Part shown: piece after piece, positions 1-8,779 of the stretch
Position numbering within the stretch: position 1 is the stretch's first letter
How the letters are laid out: every line of letters begins with the position of its first letter
Assembly: GCA_045805505.1 (NCBI GenBank)
Contig: JBJMLA010000032.1
Span: 1-64,000, forward strand
DNA: 64,000 bases
Origin: BP-464 sp045805505
GTDB lineage: Bacteria; Actinomycetota; Thermoleophilia; Solirubrobacterales; Solirubrobacteraceae
Direction of reading: 5' to 3'
Translations under genes and position numbers: made by a program
Notes under the pieces: generated by a model
The model's database searches: none
What the model was told of the DNA's origin: nothing
The model's input: the letters and a program-made list of their open reading frames with translations, nothing else

Positions 1-1
1 C

Positions 2-355
2 GGCCAGCACGTCAACAAGACCGACAGCGCGGTGCGCATCACCCACCGGCCGAGCGGAAACGTCGAGCAGTGCCAGAACGAGCGCTCGCAGACGCAGAAC
101 CGCGAGACCGGGATGAAGATGCTGCGCTCCAAGCTCGTCGAGCTGCGCGAGCGCGAGCGCGCCGACGAGCTGGCGCGCGAGAAGGGCGAGACGCAGGACG
201 TCAACTTCGGCTCGCAGATCCGCTCCTACGTGCTGCACCCGTACACGATGGTCAAGGACCACCGGACGAACTTCGAGGTCGGCAACGCCCAGGGCGTGCT
301 CGACGGCGACCTCGACGGCTTCGTGCGCGCAGAGCTGTTGCGCCGGGGCCGGTAG
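2..355 (+). CDS. prfB: Peptide chain release factor 2, C-terminal part (5' truncated by window edge)
   Basis: Releases finished polypeptides at UGA/UAA stop codons on the ribosome. The window opens inside the catalytic GGQ loop: the first full codons read GQHVNKTDSAVRITH, the conserved segment that reaches the peptidyl-transferase centre. It then runs through QCQNERSQTQNR and the RF2-type tail GSQIRSYVLHP with VLDGDLDGF. The SQIRSYVLHP stretch is typical of RF2 rather than RF1. The start, the SPF-type stop-recognition loop and any programmed frameshift lie outside the window. The stop TAG also forms the first bases of a TAGCGT hexamer 7 bases before the next gene's ATG. In many bacteria prfB is directly followed by ftsE; here ftsE is 10.6 kb away. 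Confidence 0.93.
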   Translation, partial: GQHVNKTDSAVRITHRPSGNVEQCQNERSQTQNRETGMKMLRSKLVELRERERADELAREKGETQDVNFGSQIRSYVLHPYTMVKDHRTNFEVGNAQGVLDGDLDGFVRAELLRRGR

Positions 356-365
356 CGTCCGCCGC

Positions 366-1841
366 ATGGCCGACGGTTCCCACTCCGAGCAGCCCACCGC
401 CCCGTACCTCGACGCGCTCGTCGCCCACGGCTTTCGCGGGACCGGGCGTTTTCACGTCCCGGGCCACAAGGGGGGCCCGGGCGCGGACCCGGCGCTGCGC
501 TTCGCCCTCGGCGATCGCGCGCTGGCCGTCGACATCCCGCAGGACATCGAGGGCATCGATCTCGGCCCGTCGCCGACGCCCTACGAGCGCGCCGAGCAGC
601 TCGCGGCCGAGGCCTACGGCGCCGAGCGGACGTGGTTTCTGACCAACGGCGCGACGCAAGGCAACCACGCGCTGTGCCTTGCGCTGGCGGCCATGGGCAA
701 GCGCGTGGTCGCGCAACGCAACTCCCACGCCTCGCTCGTCGACGGGCTGGTCCTCAGCGGCGGGATGCCGTCGTTCGTCGCTCCCGAGTACGACGCGGAG
801 CTCGGCATGGCGCATGGCGTCACGCCCGACACGCTGCGCGAGGCCTTCGCGCGCACGACCGACGTGCAGGCGGTCTTCATCGTCTCGCCGACCTACTACG
901 GGATGTGCGCCGACGTGGCCGGCTGCGCGGAAGTGGCCCACGAGGCCGGCGTGCCGCTGATCGTCGACCAGGCGTGGGGGCCGCACCTGGGCTTTCACCC
1001 GGACCTGCCGCCCAGCGCGCTGGCGCAGGGCGCCGACGCCGTGCTGACCTCGACGCACAAGCTGGTGGGCAGCCTCACGCAGAGCGCGATGCTGCACGTC
1101 GCGCCGACCGGGCGCATCGACGTGGCCGCCGTGTCGCGCGCGGTCCGGCTGGTGCGCTCGACGTCGCAGAGCTCGTTGCTGCTCGGGTCGCTCGACGCGG
1201 CGCGCCGTCAGCTCGCCGTCCATGGCGAGGCGCTGATCCACGACACGCTGGCGGCGATCCACGATGTGCGCGCCAAGCTCGGCGCGGTCCCGGGACTCGC
1301 GCTGATCGGCCCGGAGATGGTCGGCCGCCCGGGCGTCGCCGACTGGGACCCGCTGCGCATCGTGCTCGACGTGCGCGCCACCGGCCGCTCGGGCTACGAG
1401 GTGGCCGCGGCCCTGCGCCACTCCTACGACGTCCAGGCCGAGCTCGCCACCCACGCGACGGTGGTCCTGCTGGCCGGCATCGCCGAGTCGCCCGCCGTCC
1501 TCGAGCGCATGGCCGGCGACGTGGACGAGACCGTCAAGCGCATCACCGTGGCGGGATCGAGCGAGGCGCTGGTCCGCGCGCCCGGCGCGCTGGAGAACGA
1601 GATGGTCGTCTCGCCCCGCGACGCGTTCCTGGGCGAGGCCGAGGTCGTGGCCGTCGACGACGCGGTGGGTCGCGTGTCGTGTGAGTCGATCGCCGGCTAC
1701 CCGCCGGGCATCCCGGCGCTGCTGCCGGGCGAGCGCATCACCGACGAGACGGTCGCCTACCTGCGCGAGCTCGTCACCAGCGGAGCGCGCCTGCACGGGG
1801 CCAGCGACCCCGGCTTCGGCACGATCCACGTCATGGCCTAG
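366..1841 (+). CDS. Orn/Lys/Arg decarboxylase family protein (PLP fold type I)
   Basis: Predicted PLP-dependent decarboxylase of a basic amino acid, giving polyamine precursors (cadaverine, putrescine or agmatine). It has the family N-terminal signature GRFHVPGHKGG and a cofactor-binding region TNGATQGNHA. The aspartate of LIVDQAWGPHLGFH and the Schiff-base lysine in TSTHKLVGS (about residue 232) are also present. At 491 residues it matches the short SpeA-like decarboxylases of Gram-positives rather than the 700-plus residue proteobacterial enzymes. Start ATG at 366 is preceded by TAGCGT at 353-358, which suggests a leaderless transcript. It converges with the next gene, the stop codons overlapping by two bases. 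Which amino acid is used cannot be told from sequence alone. Confidence 0.85.
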   Translation: MADGSHSEQPTAPYLDALVAHGFRGTGRFHVPGHKGGPGADPALRFALGDRALAVDIPQDIEGIDLGPSPTPYERAEQLAAEAYGAERTWFLTNGATQGNHALCLALAAMGKRVVAQRNSHASLVDGLVLSGGMPSFVAPEYDAELGMAHGVTPDTLREAFARTTDVQAVFIVSPTYYGMCADVAGCAEVAHEAGVPLIVDQAWGPHLGFHPDLPPSALAQGADAVLTSTHKLVGSLTQSAMLHVAPTGRIDVAAVSRAVRLVRSTSQSSLLLGSLDAARRQLAVHGEALIHDTLAAIHDVRAKLGAVPGLALIGPEMVGRPGVADWDPLRIVLDVRATGRSGYEVAAALRHSYDVQAELATHATVVLLAGIAESPAVLERMAGDVDETVKRITVAGSSEALVRAPGALENEMVVSPRDAFLGEAEVVAVDDAVGRVSCESIAGYPPGIPALLPGERITDETVAYLRELVTSGARLHGASDPGFGTIHVMA

Positions 1842-4800
1842 ACGCGGATCGGGGCGACGATCTGGCCGAGCAGTGGCTCGATCTCCTCGGCGGGCGCCGG
1901 ACGCGCGTAGAGGAAGCCCTGGGCCAGGCCGCAGTCGAGCTCCCGCAGCGCCGCCTCCTGCTCCACGGTCTCGACGCCCTCGGCCACGACGTCGATGTGG
2001 AGGTTGCGGCCCATGGCCAGCACGGCCTCGACGATGGCGTGGTTGGTGCCCAGCTCGGAGATGAACTCGCGATCGATCTTGAGGATGTCGATCGGGAAGC
2101 GCCGCACGTAGGCCAGCGACGAGTAGCCCGTGCCGAAGTCGTCGAGCGCGATGTTGACGCCCAGCGCCTTGAGGCGGCGCAGCGTCTCGGCGCCCGACTC
2201 GGGATCGTCCATGAGGACGCTCTCGGTGATCTCGAGCACCAGGCACGACGGGTCGATCCCGGTCTGGCGCAGCGCGCGGTCGACCATGTCGACGATCGCC
2301 GGGTGCACGACCTGACGGGCCGAGAGGTTCACGCCGACGCGCACGGGGCGGGCGTCGGGCCGGGCCCGGTGCCAGGCCGCGACCTGACGGCAGGCCTCCT
2401 CGAGCACCCAGGCGCCCAGCGGCACGATGACGCCGGTCTCCTCGGCCACGGCGATGAAGTCGGCCGGCGGGATGAGGCCGCGCTCGGGATGCTCCCAGCG
2501 CACCAGGGCCTCGACGCCGCGGACGCCACCGCCGCGCAGGTCGACGATGGGCTGGTAGTGCAGCCGCAGGTCGCCGGCCTCGAGCGCGGCGCGCAGCTCG
2601 GTCTCGGTGCGCAGGCGCGCGAACGCGCGGGCGCGCATGTGCTCGTCGTAGAGCTCGTAGCGGGCGCGGCCGCGTTCCTTCGCGCGGTACATGGCGGCGT
2701 CGGCCTCGCGCACGAGGTCTTCGGGATCGCGGCGCAGCCCCTCGGCGAGCGCGATGCCGATGGACGCCGAGATGACGTGGTCGGAATCGGTGAGCGCGAA
2801 CGGACGGGTGAGCTCGGCGATGGTCCGCTGGGCGACGAGCTCGGCCTCGGCGGGATCCTTGAGGTCGTCGCAGATGACGACGAACTCGTCGCCGCCGAAG
2901 CGCGCGACGGTGTCCCCGGGGCGCAGCGTCTGGACGAGCCGGTCGGCCACGGCCTTGAGGAGCTTGTCGCCGACCGTGTGACCGAGCGAGTCGTTGATCA
3001 CCTTGAAGTGATCGAAGTCCATGAACAGCACCGCGACCGTGCTCTTTCGGCGCTCGCACTGGCTCAGCGCGTGCTCGAGGCGATCGACGAACAGCGTGCG
3101 GTTGGGCAGTCCGGTCAACGGGTCGTGCAGCGCCTGGTGGCGGATCTCCTCCTCCACCCGGGCGCGCTCGATGGCGTTGGCCAGCAGGTTGGCGACGGCC
3201 TGGAGGAAGTCGTGCTCGTCGGCGGTCGGGACGTGGAGATCGTTCCAGTGCACGGAGACCCAGCCGAACGGCGCAAGGCGCCCCGTGACGGGGATGACGA
3301 TCCGTGAGCGGCCGAGCTCCTCGATGCTGGCCGGAGCGGCGTTGCCGACCGGGGCGGGAAGCAGCTCGTAGCGGTCGTGGCCCTCGAGCCCCACGCACGC
3401 GCGCGTGGTGACCAGCCCGGTCACCAGGCGTTCGACGATCAGGCCGCCGTCGCCGTCGAGCAGGGCGCACGAGCGCTGGAGCACCTCGTTCATCAGGTCC
3501 TCGACGGCCAGGCCCTCGAGCGCCCGCTGGCCGAGGCCCGCGACGAGCGCCTGGCGGGCCGCGCTGAGCGCCAATGCCTCGCGGCTCGAGCGCACGCCTT
3601 CGCGGGCCTCGTCGAGCGCCTTGGCCGCGCCGGCGACCTCGTGCTGCATCGCGTTGAAGGCGTTGGCCATCTGCCCGACCTCGTCGCGGGTGTGGACGTC
3701 GACCGGCTCGACCGTGGCGTCCGCGTGGGCCGCGTCGAGATCGCCGCGGCCGAGCGATCGCATGGCGCGCGTGAGCTCGGCGATGGTGCCGCCGCCCAGC
3801 CGGTCCGCGGCCGCGGAGACCTGCTGGACCGCGTGGGCGATCATGCCGGGCAGCACGAGACCGACGGTCACCGTGAGGATGGCCACCGCCACGAAGATGT
3901 CCTTGAGGATCGCGACGAGCACGTCGTTGCCGTCGGGGACGTGCTGGACGGCGAGCAGGTAGCCGACGCCGTCGAGGACCATGACCGCGACCATCGCGCC
4001 GGTGAGCTTGGCGTGCAGCGAGCGGAAGAAGTCGCCGGATGGGTTCCCGGCGTTGACGTGGTCGCGCCAGCGCCGCCAGGCGTAGGCCAGCGAGCCGGAG
4101 TAGGCCATGCCCAGCGAGGCGATGACGGTGGCCAGGTCGAACTGCTCGAGCCCGAGGAAGGTGGAGATCAGCCAGACGGTGGCGGCGACCAGCCCGAGCG
4201 CGATCGTGCCGCGCGGCGCCCGGTAGGGCCGCGGCATGTCGGGCGCGTTGCGCCGCAGCAGCCAGACCGCCAGCGACGGCATGCCGATGCCGATCAGGTA
4301 GCAGAAGTTCGCCGCGGCGATGATCCAGATCGGGTCGCCCAGCAGCAGGAAGCAGATCGCGAAACCGGCGGTCATCGTGGTCGCCACCCACGGCGCGTCG
4401 TAGCGGTTGCGCCGGGCGACGGCGCGGGGCAGCAGCCCGTCCTCGGCGAGCTGGGACATCGTCCGCGCCGCGCCGGCCAGGGGCTGCAGCGTCCCGTGGA
4501 ACATGTTGAAGACCATGAACCAGATGGCCGCGGACTTCGCCAGGCCGCCGAGCAGCGGGGCGAACGTCGGGCCCAGCGTCGTCATCAGGTCGCCCTCGAG
4601 GCCGGCGGGACCGATGACGCCGAGCCAGACGATCGGGATGGCGATGAAGTACAGGCCCGCCATGGCGGCGGCCCGGTACATCGCCTTGGGCACGTTGACC
4701 TCGGGGTTGGTCGTCTCGCCCACGTGGCAGGCGGCGGCCTCGAAGGCCGGGGCGGCGAACCCGATCAGGTAGATGCCCGCCATCGCGCTCGTCACCCAGC

Positions 4801-5392
4801 CGAAGACGCCGTGGAACGGCAGCTTGAGGTCGAACGAGGCGGCCTGGTGCCAGTCGACGGTGCCGGCGAAGACCGGGACGATCACCGACAGCAGCGCCAG
4901 GATCGCGGAGGCGAAGGCGATCGGGATGGCGACGCGGGTCGCCCAGCGCACGCCGATGAGGTTCACCACCGTGAAGGTCAGGACGATGATGACCGCGAGC
5001 AGCGTGACCGGCAGGAACGGCAGGTACCAGTGGTGCAGCGCGGTGGCCGAGAGGATGGCGGTGAGGCCGCAGGTCGGGATCCAGCCCCACCAGTAGGAGA
5101 CGCCGGTCAGGTTGGCCAGGACCGGCGAGTAGGGGCGGAACGCCTCCGCGCACGTGGCGGCGATGCCGCCGACGCGGTTGGGCCACATCAGGATCAGCTC
5201 GATCCAGCCGGGCAGCGCCGCCCAGCTGAGCATGAGGCCGACGATCAGCAGCGGCACGGCGCCGCTGCCCTGCGTGAGCAGGAGGGCGCCCATGAGGAAC
5301 AGGCTCTGGTTCGAGCCGCCCATGGCGAGGGCGACCGTGCCGAGCCAGCCGATGGTGCGGGGGTGCTCGCGGGGAAGCGCGACGGCGGCCAT
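1838..5392 (-). CDS. APC-family amino acid permease fused to HAMP-GAF-GGDEF-EAL (c-di-GMP turnover)
   Basis: A 1184-residue fusion. Residues 1 to about 430 look like a complete APC-superfamily amino acid permease with about 12 membrane helices, starting TIGWLGTVALAMGG. Two further helices (about 455-520) lead into a HAMP-like linker ending near 585 (RDEVGQMANAFNAMQ), then a GAF-like domain (about 610-765). GGDEF follows with the motif at 833-837 (ARFGGDEF) and an RxxD inhibitory site RPGD at 824-827. The EAL domain starts near 940 (EALVRWEHP at 961) and keeps EITES, DDFGTGYSS, LKID and VAEGVE. Both cyclase and phosphodiesterase motifs look intact. The obvious reading is a transporter acting as an amino-acid sensor that sets cyclic-di-GMP (inference). 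Neighbours do not suggest a substrate. Confidence 0.9.
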   Translation of the reverse strand: MAAVALPREHPRTIGWLGTVALAMGGSNQSLFLMGALLLTQGSGAVPLLIVGLMLSWAALPGWIELILMWPNRVGGIAATCAEAFRPYSPVLANLTGVSYWWGWIPTCGLTAILSATALHHWYLPFLPVTLLAVIIVLTFTVVNLIGVRWATRVAIPIAFASAILALLSVIVPVFAGTVDWHQAASFDLKLPFHGVFGWVTSAMAGIYLIGFAAPAFEAAACHVGETTNPEVNVPKAMYRAAAMAGLYFIAIPIVWLGVIGPAGLEGDLMTTLGPTFAPLLGGLAKSAAIWFMVFNMFHGTLQPLAGAARTMSQLAEDGLLPRAVARRNRYDAPWVATTMTAGFAICFLLLGDPIWIIAAANFCYLIGIGMPSLAVWLLRRNAPDMPRPYRAPRGTIALGLVAATVWLISTFLGLEQFDLATVIASLGMAYSGSLAYAWRRWRDHVNAGNPSGDFFRSLHAKLTGAMVAVMVLDGVGYLLAVQHVPDGNDVLVAILKDIFVAVAILTVTVGLVLPGMIAHAVQQVSAAADRLGGGTIAELTRAMRSLGRGDLDAAHADATVEPVDVHTRDEVGQMANAFNAMQHEVAGAAKALDEAREGVRSSREALALSAARQALVAGLGQRALEGLAVEDLMNEVLQRSCALLDGDGGLIVERLVTGLVTTRACVGLEGHDRYELLPAPVGNAAPASIEELGRSRIVIPVTGRLAPFGWVSVHWNDLHVPTADEHDFLQAVANLLANAIERARVEEEIRHQALHDPLTGLPNRTLFVDRLEHALSQCERRKSTVAVLFMDFDHFKVINDSLGHTVGDKLLKAVADRLVQTLRPGDTVARFGGDEFVVICDDLKDPAEAELVAQRTIAELTRPFALTDSDHVISASIGIALAEGLRRDPEDLVREADAAMYRAKERGRARYELYDEHMRARAFARLRTETELRAALEAGDLRLHYQPIVDLRGGGVRGVEALVRWEHPERGLIPPADFIAVAEETGVIVPLGAWVLEEACRQVAAWHRARPDARPVRVGVNLSARQVVHPAIVDMVDRALRQTGIDPSCLVLEITESVLMDDPESGAETLRRLKALGVNIALDDFGTGYSSLAYVRRFPIDILKIDREFISELGTNHAIVEAVLAMGRNLHIDVVAEGVETVEQEAALRELDCGLAQGFLYARPAPAEEIEPLLGQIVAPIRV

Positions 5393-5452
5393 AGGTGGAA
5401 CGTCGGTCCGCTTGACCCCGGCGTTGACCCGGCTGGACGGATGTCCGGTTTT

Positions 5453-5971
5453 TCAGCCTGCGGCGTTGCGGGCTGCTAGGGCGAGCGCCTCGCCGCCGAT
5501 CAGCCGCTCGAAGCCGCCGACCATCGCCCAGAGCGCGCGCAGCCGCAGCCGTGCGGCGCGGTCGGTTCCGTCCACGCGCGCCTCGCTGATCAGGGCGCCG
5601 CCGTCGACCCAGTGGGCGAAGACGACGCGCGCGGTTCCTCGCTCGTTCCAGGCGGCGAACTCGTCGGGCGAGGTGAGCCGGGGGTAGTCGCGGTCGAGGG
5701 TCCAGATCCGGCCGGCCAGCCCCGAGACCGACCAGCCGTCGCCCTCGTCGAGCACGAGGAACGGGTGGCTGCGGAACAGGTCGCGGAAGGCGATGTCGGG
5801 CGGGGTGCCGGGGATGCGCCAGCGCACGAGCCGGCCGAGGCTGCGGGTGTCGCTCAGGCGCACCTCCTCGGCGGCGTGCCAGAGAGCCTCGGGATCGGCC
5901 TGGGCGGCGCGCCGGTGGCGGCTGCGGATGACCGGGTCGGGCAGCCAGGCGTCGAGGTCGGGCCCGCTCAC
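5453..5971 (-). CDS. Conserved protein, SRPBCC/DUF2867-like
   Basis: A 172-residue soluble protein with no signal peptide. It carries blocks such as GRLVRWRIPG, FRDLFRSHPFLVLDEGDG and LRALWAMVGGFE that resemble actinobacterial SRPBCC-type hypothetical proteins (recalled family resemblance, not searched). The start is a GTG overlapping the TGA of the oxidoreductase upstream by two bases, so the pair is translationally coupled and probably functions together. The substrate or ligand is unknown. The final residues ALAARNAAG end 60 bases before the start of the permease-GGDEF-EAL gene, which is on the same strand. Confidence 0.6.
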   Translation of the reverse strand: MSGPDLDAWLPDPVIRSRHRRAAQADPEALWHAAEEVRLSDTRSLGRLVRWRIPGTPPDIAFRDLFRSHPFLVLDEGDGWSVSGLAGRIWTLDRDYPRLTSPDEFAAWNERGTARVVFAHWVDGGALISEARVDGTDRAARLRLRALWAMVGGFERLIGGEALALAARNAAG

Positions 5972-6882
5972 CGGACCAGCGCCACCGGCTTGCCGCCCAG
6001 CCGCCGCTCGCCGAGGGCGCGCAGGATTCCCGGCACGGCGTCGAGCGGATGCTCGGAGATGCCGGGCAGCGGGAGGCGGCCCTCCTCGAACCAGCGGCGC
6101 AGGTCGGCCCACGCGGCCTGGGGGAAGGCCTGGTCGATCGCCAGCATCCCGCCGTAGTTGACGCCGACCACCTCGGTGTGGCGCAGCAGCAGGCGGTTGA
6201 CCTCGAGCTGCGGGATGGTTCCCGAGGCGAAGCCGACGACCAGCAGGCGGCCCTCGGCGTTGAGCGCGCGCAGCGCCGGCTTGAAGGCATCGCCGCCGAC
6301 CGGGTCGACGACCACGTCGGCGCGCTCCCACTCGTCGCCGGGCAGATGGACGACGTCGGCACCCGCCGCGCGGGCGGTCTCGCCGCGCTCCGCGGTGGAG
6401 ACCACCGCGATGACCTTCGCGGCGCCGAGCGCCTTGGCCACCGCGATCGAGGCGAGGCCGACGCCGCCGGCGGCGCCGAGGACCAGCACGGTCTCGCCCT
6501 CGCGCAGGCGCCCGCGGCGGGCGAGCGCGAGGTGCGCGGTCTGGAAGTTGGTCACCATCGCCGCGCCTTGGGCGAACGTCATCGCGTCGGGCAGGTCGAA
6601 GACGGTGAAGGCGGGGGCGATCGCCGTCTCGGCGAGGCCGCCGAAGGCCACGGTCGCGCAGACCCGCCGGCCGTCGAGCGTGCCCGCGACCTCGATGCCC
6701 GGCACGAACGGCAGCGGCGGGCGGATCTGGTACTCGCCCTTGGTCACCAGCCAGTCGACGAAGCCGAGGCCGGCGGCGTGCACCTCGACGGCCACCGTGC
6801 CGTCGGGCGCGTCGGGCGCTGGGATCTCCTCGAGCGCCAGCGCCTCCGGGCCAGTGGTGTCGTGGAGGACCAGCGCGCGCAT
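5968..6882 (-). CDS. Zinc-binding-dehydrogenase-superfamily NADPH:quinone oxidoreductase-like protein
   Basis: Medium-chain dehydrogenase/reductase of 304 residues, cytoplasmic. The N-terminal GroES-like half includes GLGFVDWLVTKGEY, LPFVPGIEVAG and GGLAETAIAP. The Rossmann half has VLVLGAAGGVGLASIAVAKALGA, the nucleotide-binding motif of QOR-type enzymes. The zinc-binding cysteines and histidines of alcohol dehydrogenases are absent, so quinone or enone reduction is more likely than alcohol oxidation. Start ATG at 6882 was chosen because a TACGTT hexamer lies 6 bases upstream, inside the divergent promoter shared with nadC. It overlaps the following SRPBCC-like gene. Confidence 0.82.
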   Translation of the reverse strand: MRALVLHDTTGPEALALEEIPAPDAPDGTVAVEVHAAGLGFVDWLVTKGEYQIRPPLPFVPGIEVAGTLDGRRVCATVAFGGLAETAIAPAFTVFDLPDAMTFAQGAAMVTNFQTAHLALARRGRLREGETVLVLGAAGGVGLASIAVAKALGAAKVIAVVSTAERGETARAAGADVVHLPGDEWERADVVVDPVGGDAFKPALRALNAEGRLLVVGFASGTIPQLEVNRLLLRHTEVVGVNYGGMLAIDQAFPQAAWADLRRWFEEGRLPLPGISEHPLDAVPGILRALGERRLGGKPVALVR

Positions 6883-6904
6883 CGGCGCAACGTATCGTGA
6901 GCGC
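6883..6904. promoter_or_regulatory. Divergent leaderless promoter between oxidoreductase and nadC
   Basis: Only 22 bases separate the two start codons. On the plus strand TATCGT (6893-6898) sits 6 bases before the nadC ATG. On the minus strand TACGTT (6894-6889) sits 6 bases before the oxidoreductase ATG. Both match the TANNNT -10 pattern, and the overlap of the two hexamers implies that transcription in one direction competes with the other. Confidence 0.55.
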
Positions 6905-7717
6905 ATGGACATCCGCGCGGCGCTCGACGAGGACCTCGGCAGCGGCGACGTCACGTCGCTGGCGACCGTGCCGGAGGACGCTCGTGGCGTCGCCACCATC
7001 ACCCAGAAGGCGCCCGGCGTGGTCTTCGGTCTCGACATCTGCTCCGAGGCGTTCCTGGCCCTCGACCCGTCGCTGGTCGTCGAGCGGCTCGGCGAGGAGG
7101 GCGTGTGGCGCGAGCGCGGCGAGGTCCTGCAGGTGACGGGCGCGACGCGCGCGATCCTCGGCGCCGAGCGCACGGCGCTCAACGTGCTGCAGCGGCTCTC
7201 GGGCGTGGCCACGCTCACCGCTCGCTACGTCCAGGCCGTGGAGGGCACGGGCGTGCGGATCCTCGACACGCGCAAGACGACGCCGGGGATGCGCTCGCTG
7301 GAGAAGGCCGCGGTGCGCGCCGGCGGGGGGCACAGCCACCGCTTCGGGCTGTTCGACATGGTGCTGATCAAGGAGAACCACGCGGCGGCCGCGGGCGGGG
7401 TGGGGGCCGCGGTTCGGGCGGCGCGCGAGGCCTATCCGGAGCTGCCGCTCGAGGTCGAGTGCCGCGACGCCGCGGAGGTGGCCGAGGCGCTTGAGGCGGG
7501 GGCGCCGCGGATCCTGCTCGACAACATGGGACCGGCGGAGCTGACCGCCGCGGTGGCCCAGGTCGAGGGGCGCGCGCAGCTCGAGGCGAGCGGCGGGATC
7601 TCGCTGGAAACCGTCCGGGATCACGCGGTCCCAGGGCTAGACTGGATCTCGGTGGGGGCGTTGACGCACTCGGCGCCCGCACTGGATCTGTCCCTGATCT
7701 TGGAGCCGACGCCATGA
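6905..7717 (+). CDS. nadC: Nicotinate-nucleotide pyrophosphorylase (quinolinate phosphoribosyltransferase)
   Basis: Converts quinolinate and PRPP to nicotinate mononucleotide, CO2 and pyrophosphate in de novo NAD synthesis. It is 270 residues, normal for NadC. Family blocks seen are EDLGSGDVTS, AERTALNVLQRLSGVATLT, ILDTRKTTPGMR, AVRAGGGHSHRFGLFDMVLIK and LEASGGISLETV. The Arg/Lys/His residues that bind quinolinate and PRPP are present in the DTRKTTPG and GGGHSHR segments. It overlaps nadA by ATGA, so the two are one operon. Start ATG at 6905 fits a leaderless promoter. nadB is not in this window, and the nadC-nadA order differs from the common nadA-nadB-nadC order. Confidence 0.93.
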   Translation: MDIRAALDEDLGSGDVTSLATVPEDARGVATITQKAPGVVFGLDICSEAFLALDPSLVVERLGEEGVWRERGEVLQVTGATRAILGAERTALNVLQRLSGVATLTARYVQAVEGTGVRILDTRKTTPGMRSLEKAAVRAGGGHSHRFGLFDMVLIKENHAAAAGGVGAAVRAAREAYPELPLEVECRDAAEVAEALEAGAPRILLDNMGPAELTAAVAQVEGRAQLEASGGISLETVRDHAVPGLDWISVGALTHSAPALDLSLILEPTP

Positions 7718-8730
7718 ACCTGCCCATGGCCCCGATCGCCAACCCCTACGCGGCCGAGACCCTGTCTCCCGCGGACGTCGCGCGCCTCCAGGACGAGGTC
7801 CGCGCGCTGGCCGCCGAGCGTGGCGCGGTGATCCTGGCCCACAACTACCAGCTGGGCGAGATCCAGGAGGTCGCCGACTACGTGGGCGACTCGCTGGGCC
7901 TGTCGATCGAGGCCGCCAAGGCCGACGCCGACGTGATCGCGTTCTGCGGCGTGCACTTCATGGCCGAGACGGCGAGCATCCTGTCGCCCGACAAGACGGT
8001 CCTGCTGCCCGACCTCGACGCGGGCTGCTCGCTCGCCGAGACCATCGACGCGGTCCAGCTGCGCCACTGGAAGTCGATGCACCCGGGCGGCGTCGTCGTC
8101 ATGTACGTCAACACCACGGCCGAGGTCAAGGCCGAGACCGACTACTGCTGCACGTCGGCCAACGCCGTGAAGGTCGTCGAGCACATCTACGCGACCATCG
8201 GTCCCGACACGAAGATCCTCTTCGGCCCCGACATGTTCCTCGGCGCGCACGTCGAGCGGATGACCGGCAAGAAGATGGAGGTGTGGATCGGCGAGTGCCA
8301 CGTCCACGCCGGCATCCGCCCTGAGGACATCAACACGATGCGCGACGCGCGGCCCGACGCCGAGTTCCTCGTGCACCCCGAGTGCGGCTGCACCACCTCG
8401 ATCCTCGAGTACCAGTCCGCCGGCGACATCTCCGGCGACGAGCTCTACACCCTCTCGACCGGCGGCATGCTCGAGCACGCCAAGGCCATGACCCCCGGCT
8501 CGCAGGCCATCGTCGCCACCGAGACCGGCATGCTGCACCCGCTGCGCCTCGCCAACCCCGAGGTCGACTTCATCGCCGCCAACGAGATGGCCGTCTGCCG
8601 GTACATGAAGAAGATCACGCTGCCCAAGCTCCGCGACACCCTCCGTGACCTCGCCCCCGAGGTCCGCGTCCCGGCCGACATCGCCGACCGCGCCCGCCTG
8701 CCGATCGAGCGCATGGTGGCCATCACGTAG
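7714..8730 (+). CDS. nadA: Quinolinate synthase A
   Basis: Condenses iminoaspartate with dihydroxyacetone phosphate to quinolinate using a [4Fe-4S] cluster. It is 338 residues. Recognisable segments are ILAHNYQLGEIQEVADYVGDS, FCGVHFMAETA, MYVNTTAEVKAETDYCCTSAN, GPDMFLGAHV, HPECGC and ATETGMLH. Cysteines suitable for the cluster are in the CCTSAN, HPECGC and MAVCRYMKK segments. Translation is coupled to nadC through the ATGA overlap. The next gene downstream is an unrelated AbiEi/DUF559 protein, so transcription of this operon probably ends near 8731-8779. Confidence 0.94.
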   Translation: MNLPMAPIANPYAAETLSPADVARLQDEVRALAAERGAVILAHNYQLGEIQEVADYVGDSLGLSIEAAKADADVIAFCGVHFMAETASILSPDKTVLLPDLDAGCSLAETIDAVQLRHWKSMHPGGVVVMYVNTTAEVKAETDYCCTSANAVKVVEHIYATIGPDTKILFGPDMFLGAHVERMTGKKMEVWIGECHVHAGIRPEDINTMRDARPDAEFLVHPECGCTTSILEYQSAGDISGDELYTLSTGGMLEHAKAMTPGSQAIVATETGMLHPLRLANPEVDFIAANEMAVCRYMKKITLPKLRDTLRDLAPEVRVPADIADRARLPIERMVAIT

Positions 8731-8745
8731 CGAGGGGGGGCGAGA

Positions 8746-8779
8746 GGCCATGTGTGGCCCCTAGTGGGGACACATATGG
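8746..8779. repeat. Palindromic repeat, upstream copy, bracketing the AbiEi/DUF559 gene
   Basis: The stretch from GGCC at 8746 to the GG at 8779 is an imperfect inverted repeat around CCCCTAGTGGGG. Its right half (8758-8779) is repeated, 20 of 22 positions, at 9637-9658 just after the gene. The start codon of the following gene lies inside the repeat (ACACATATGG). The copy could be an insertion boundary, a terminator or an operator. Confidence 0.7.

Noticed and set aside
3377..5479. A 700-codon plus-strand frame opposite the permease
   Set aside because: Arg/Gly/Asp-rich with no domain; opposite strand has an intact multi-domain gene.
252..6362. A 2036-codon open frame on the minus strand
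   Set aside because: It is the antisense or out-of-frame shadow of the decarboxylase, the permease-GGDEF-EAL gene and the oxidoreductase; translation is Arg/Ala/Pro-rich with no domain. High third-position GC opens such frames.
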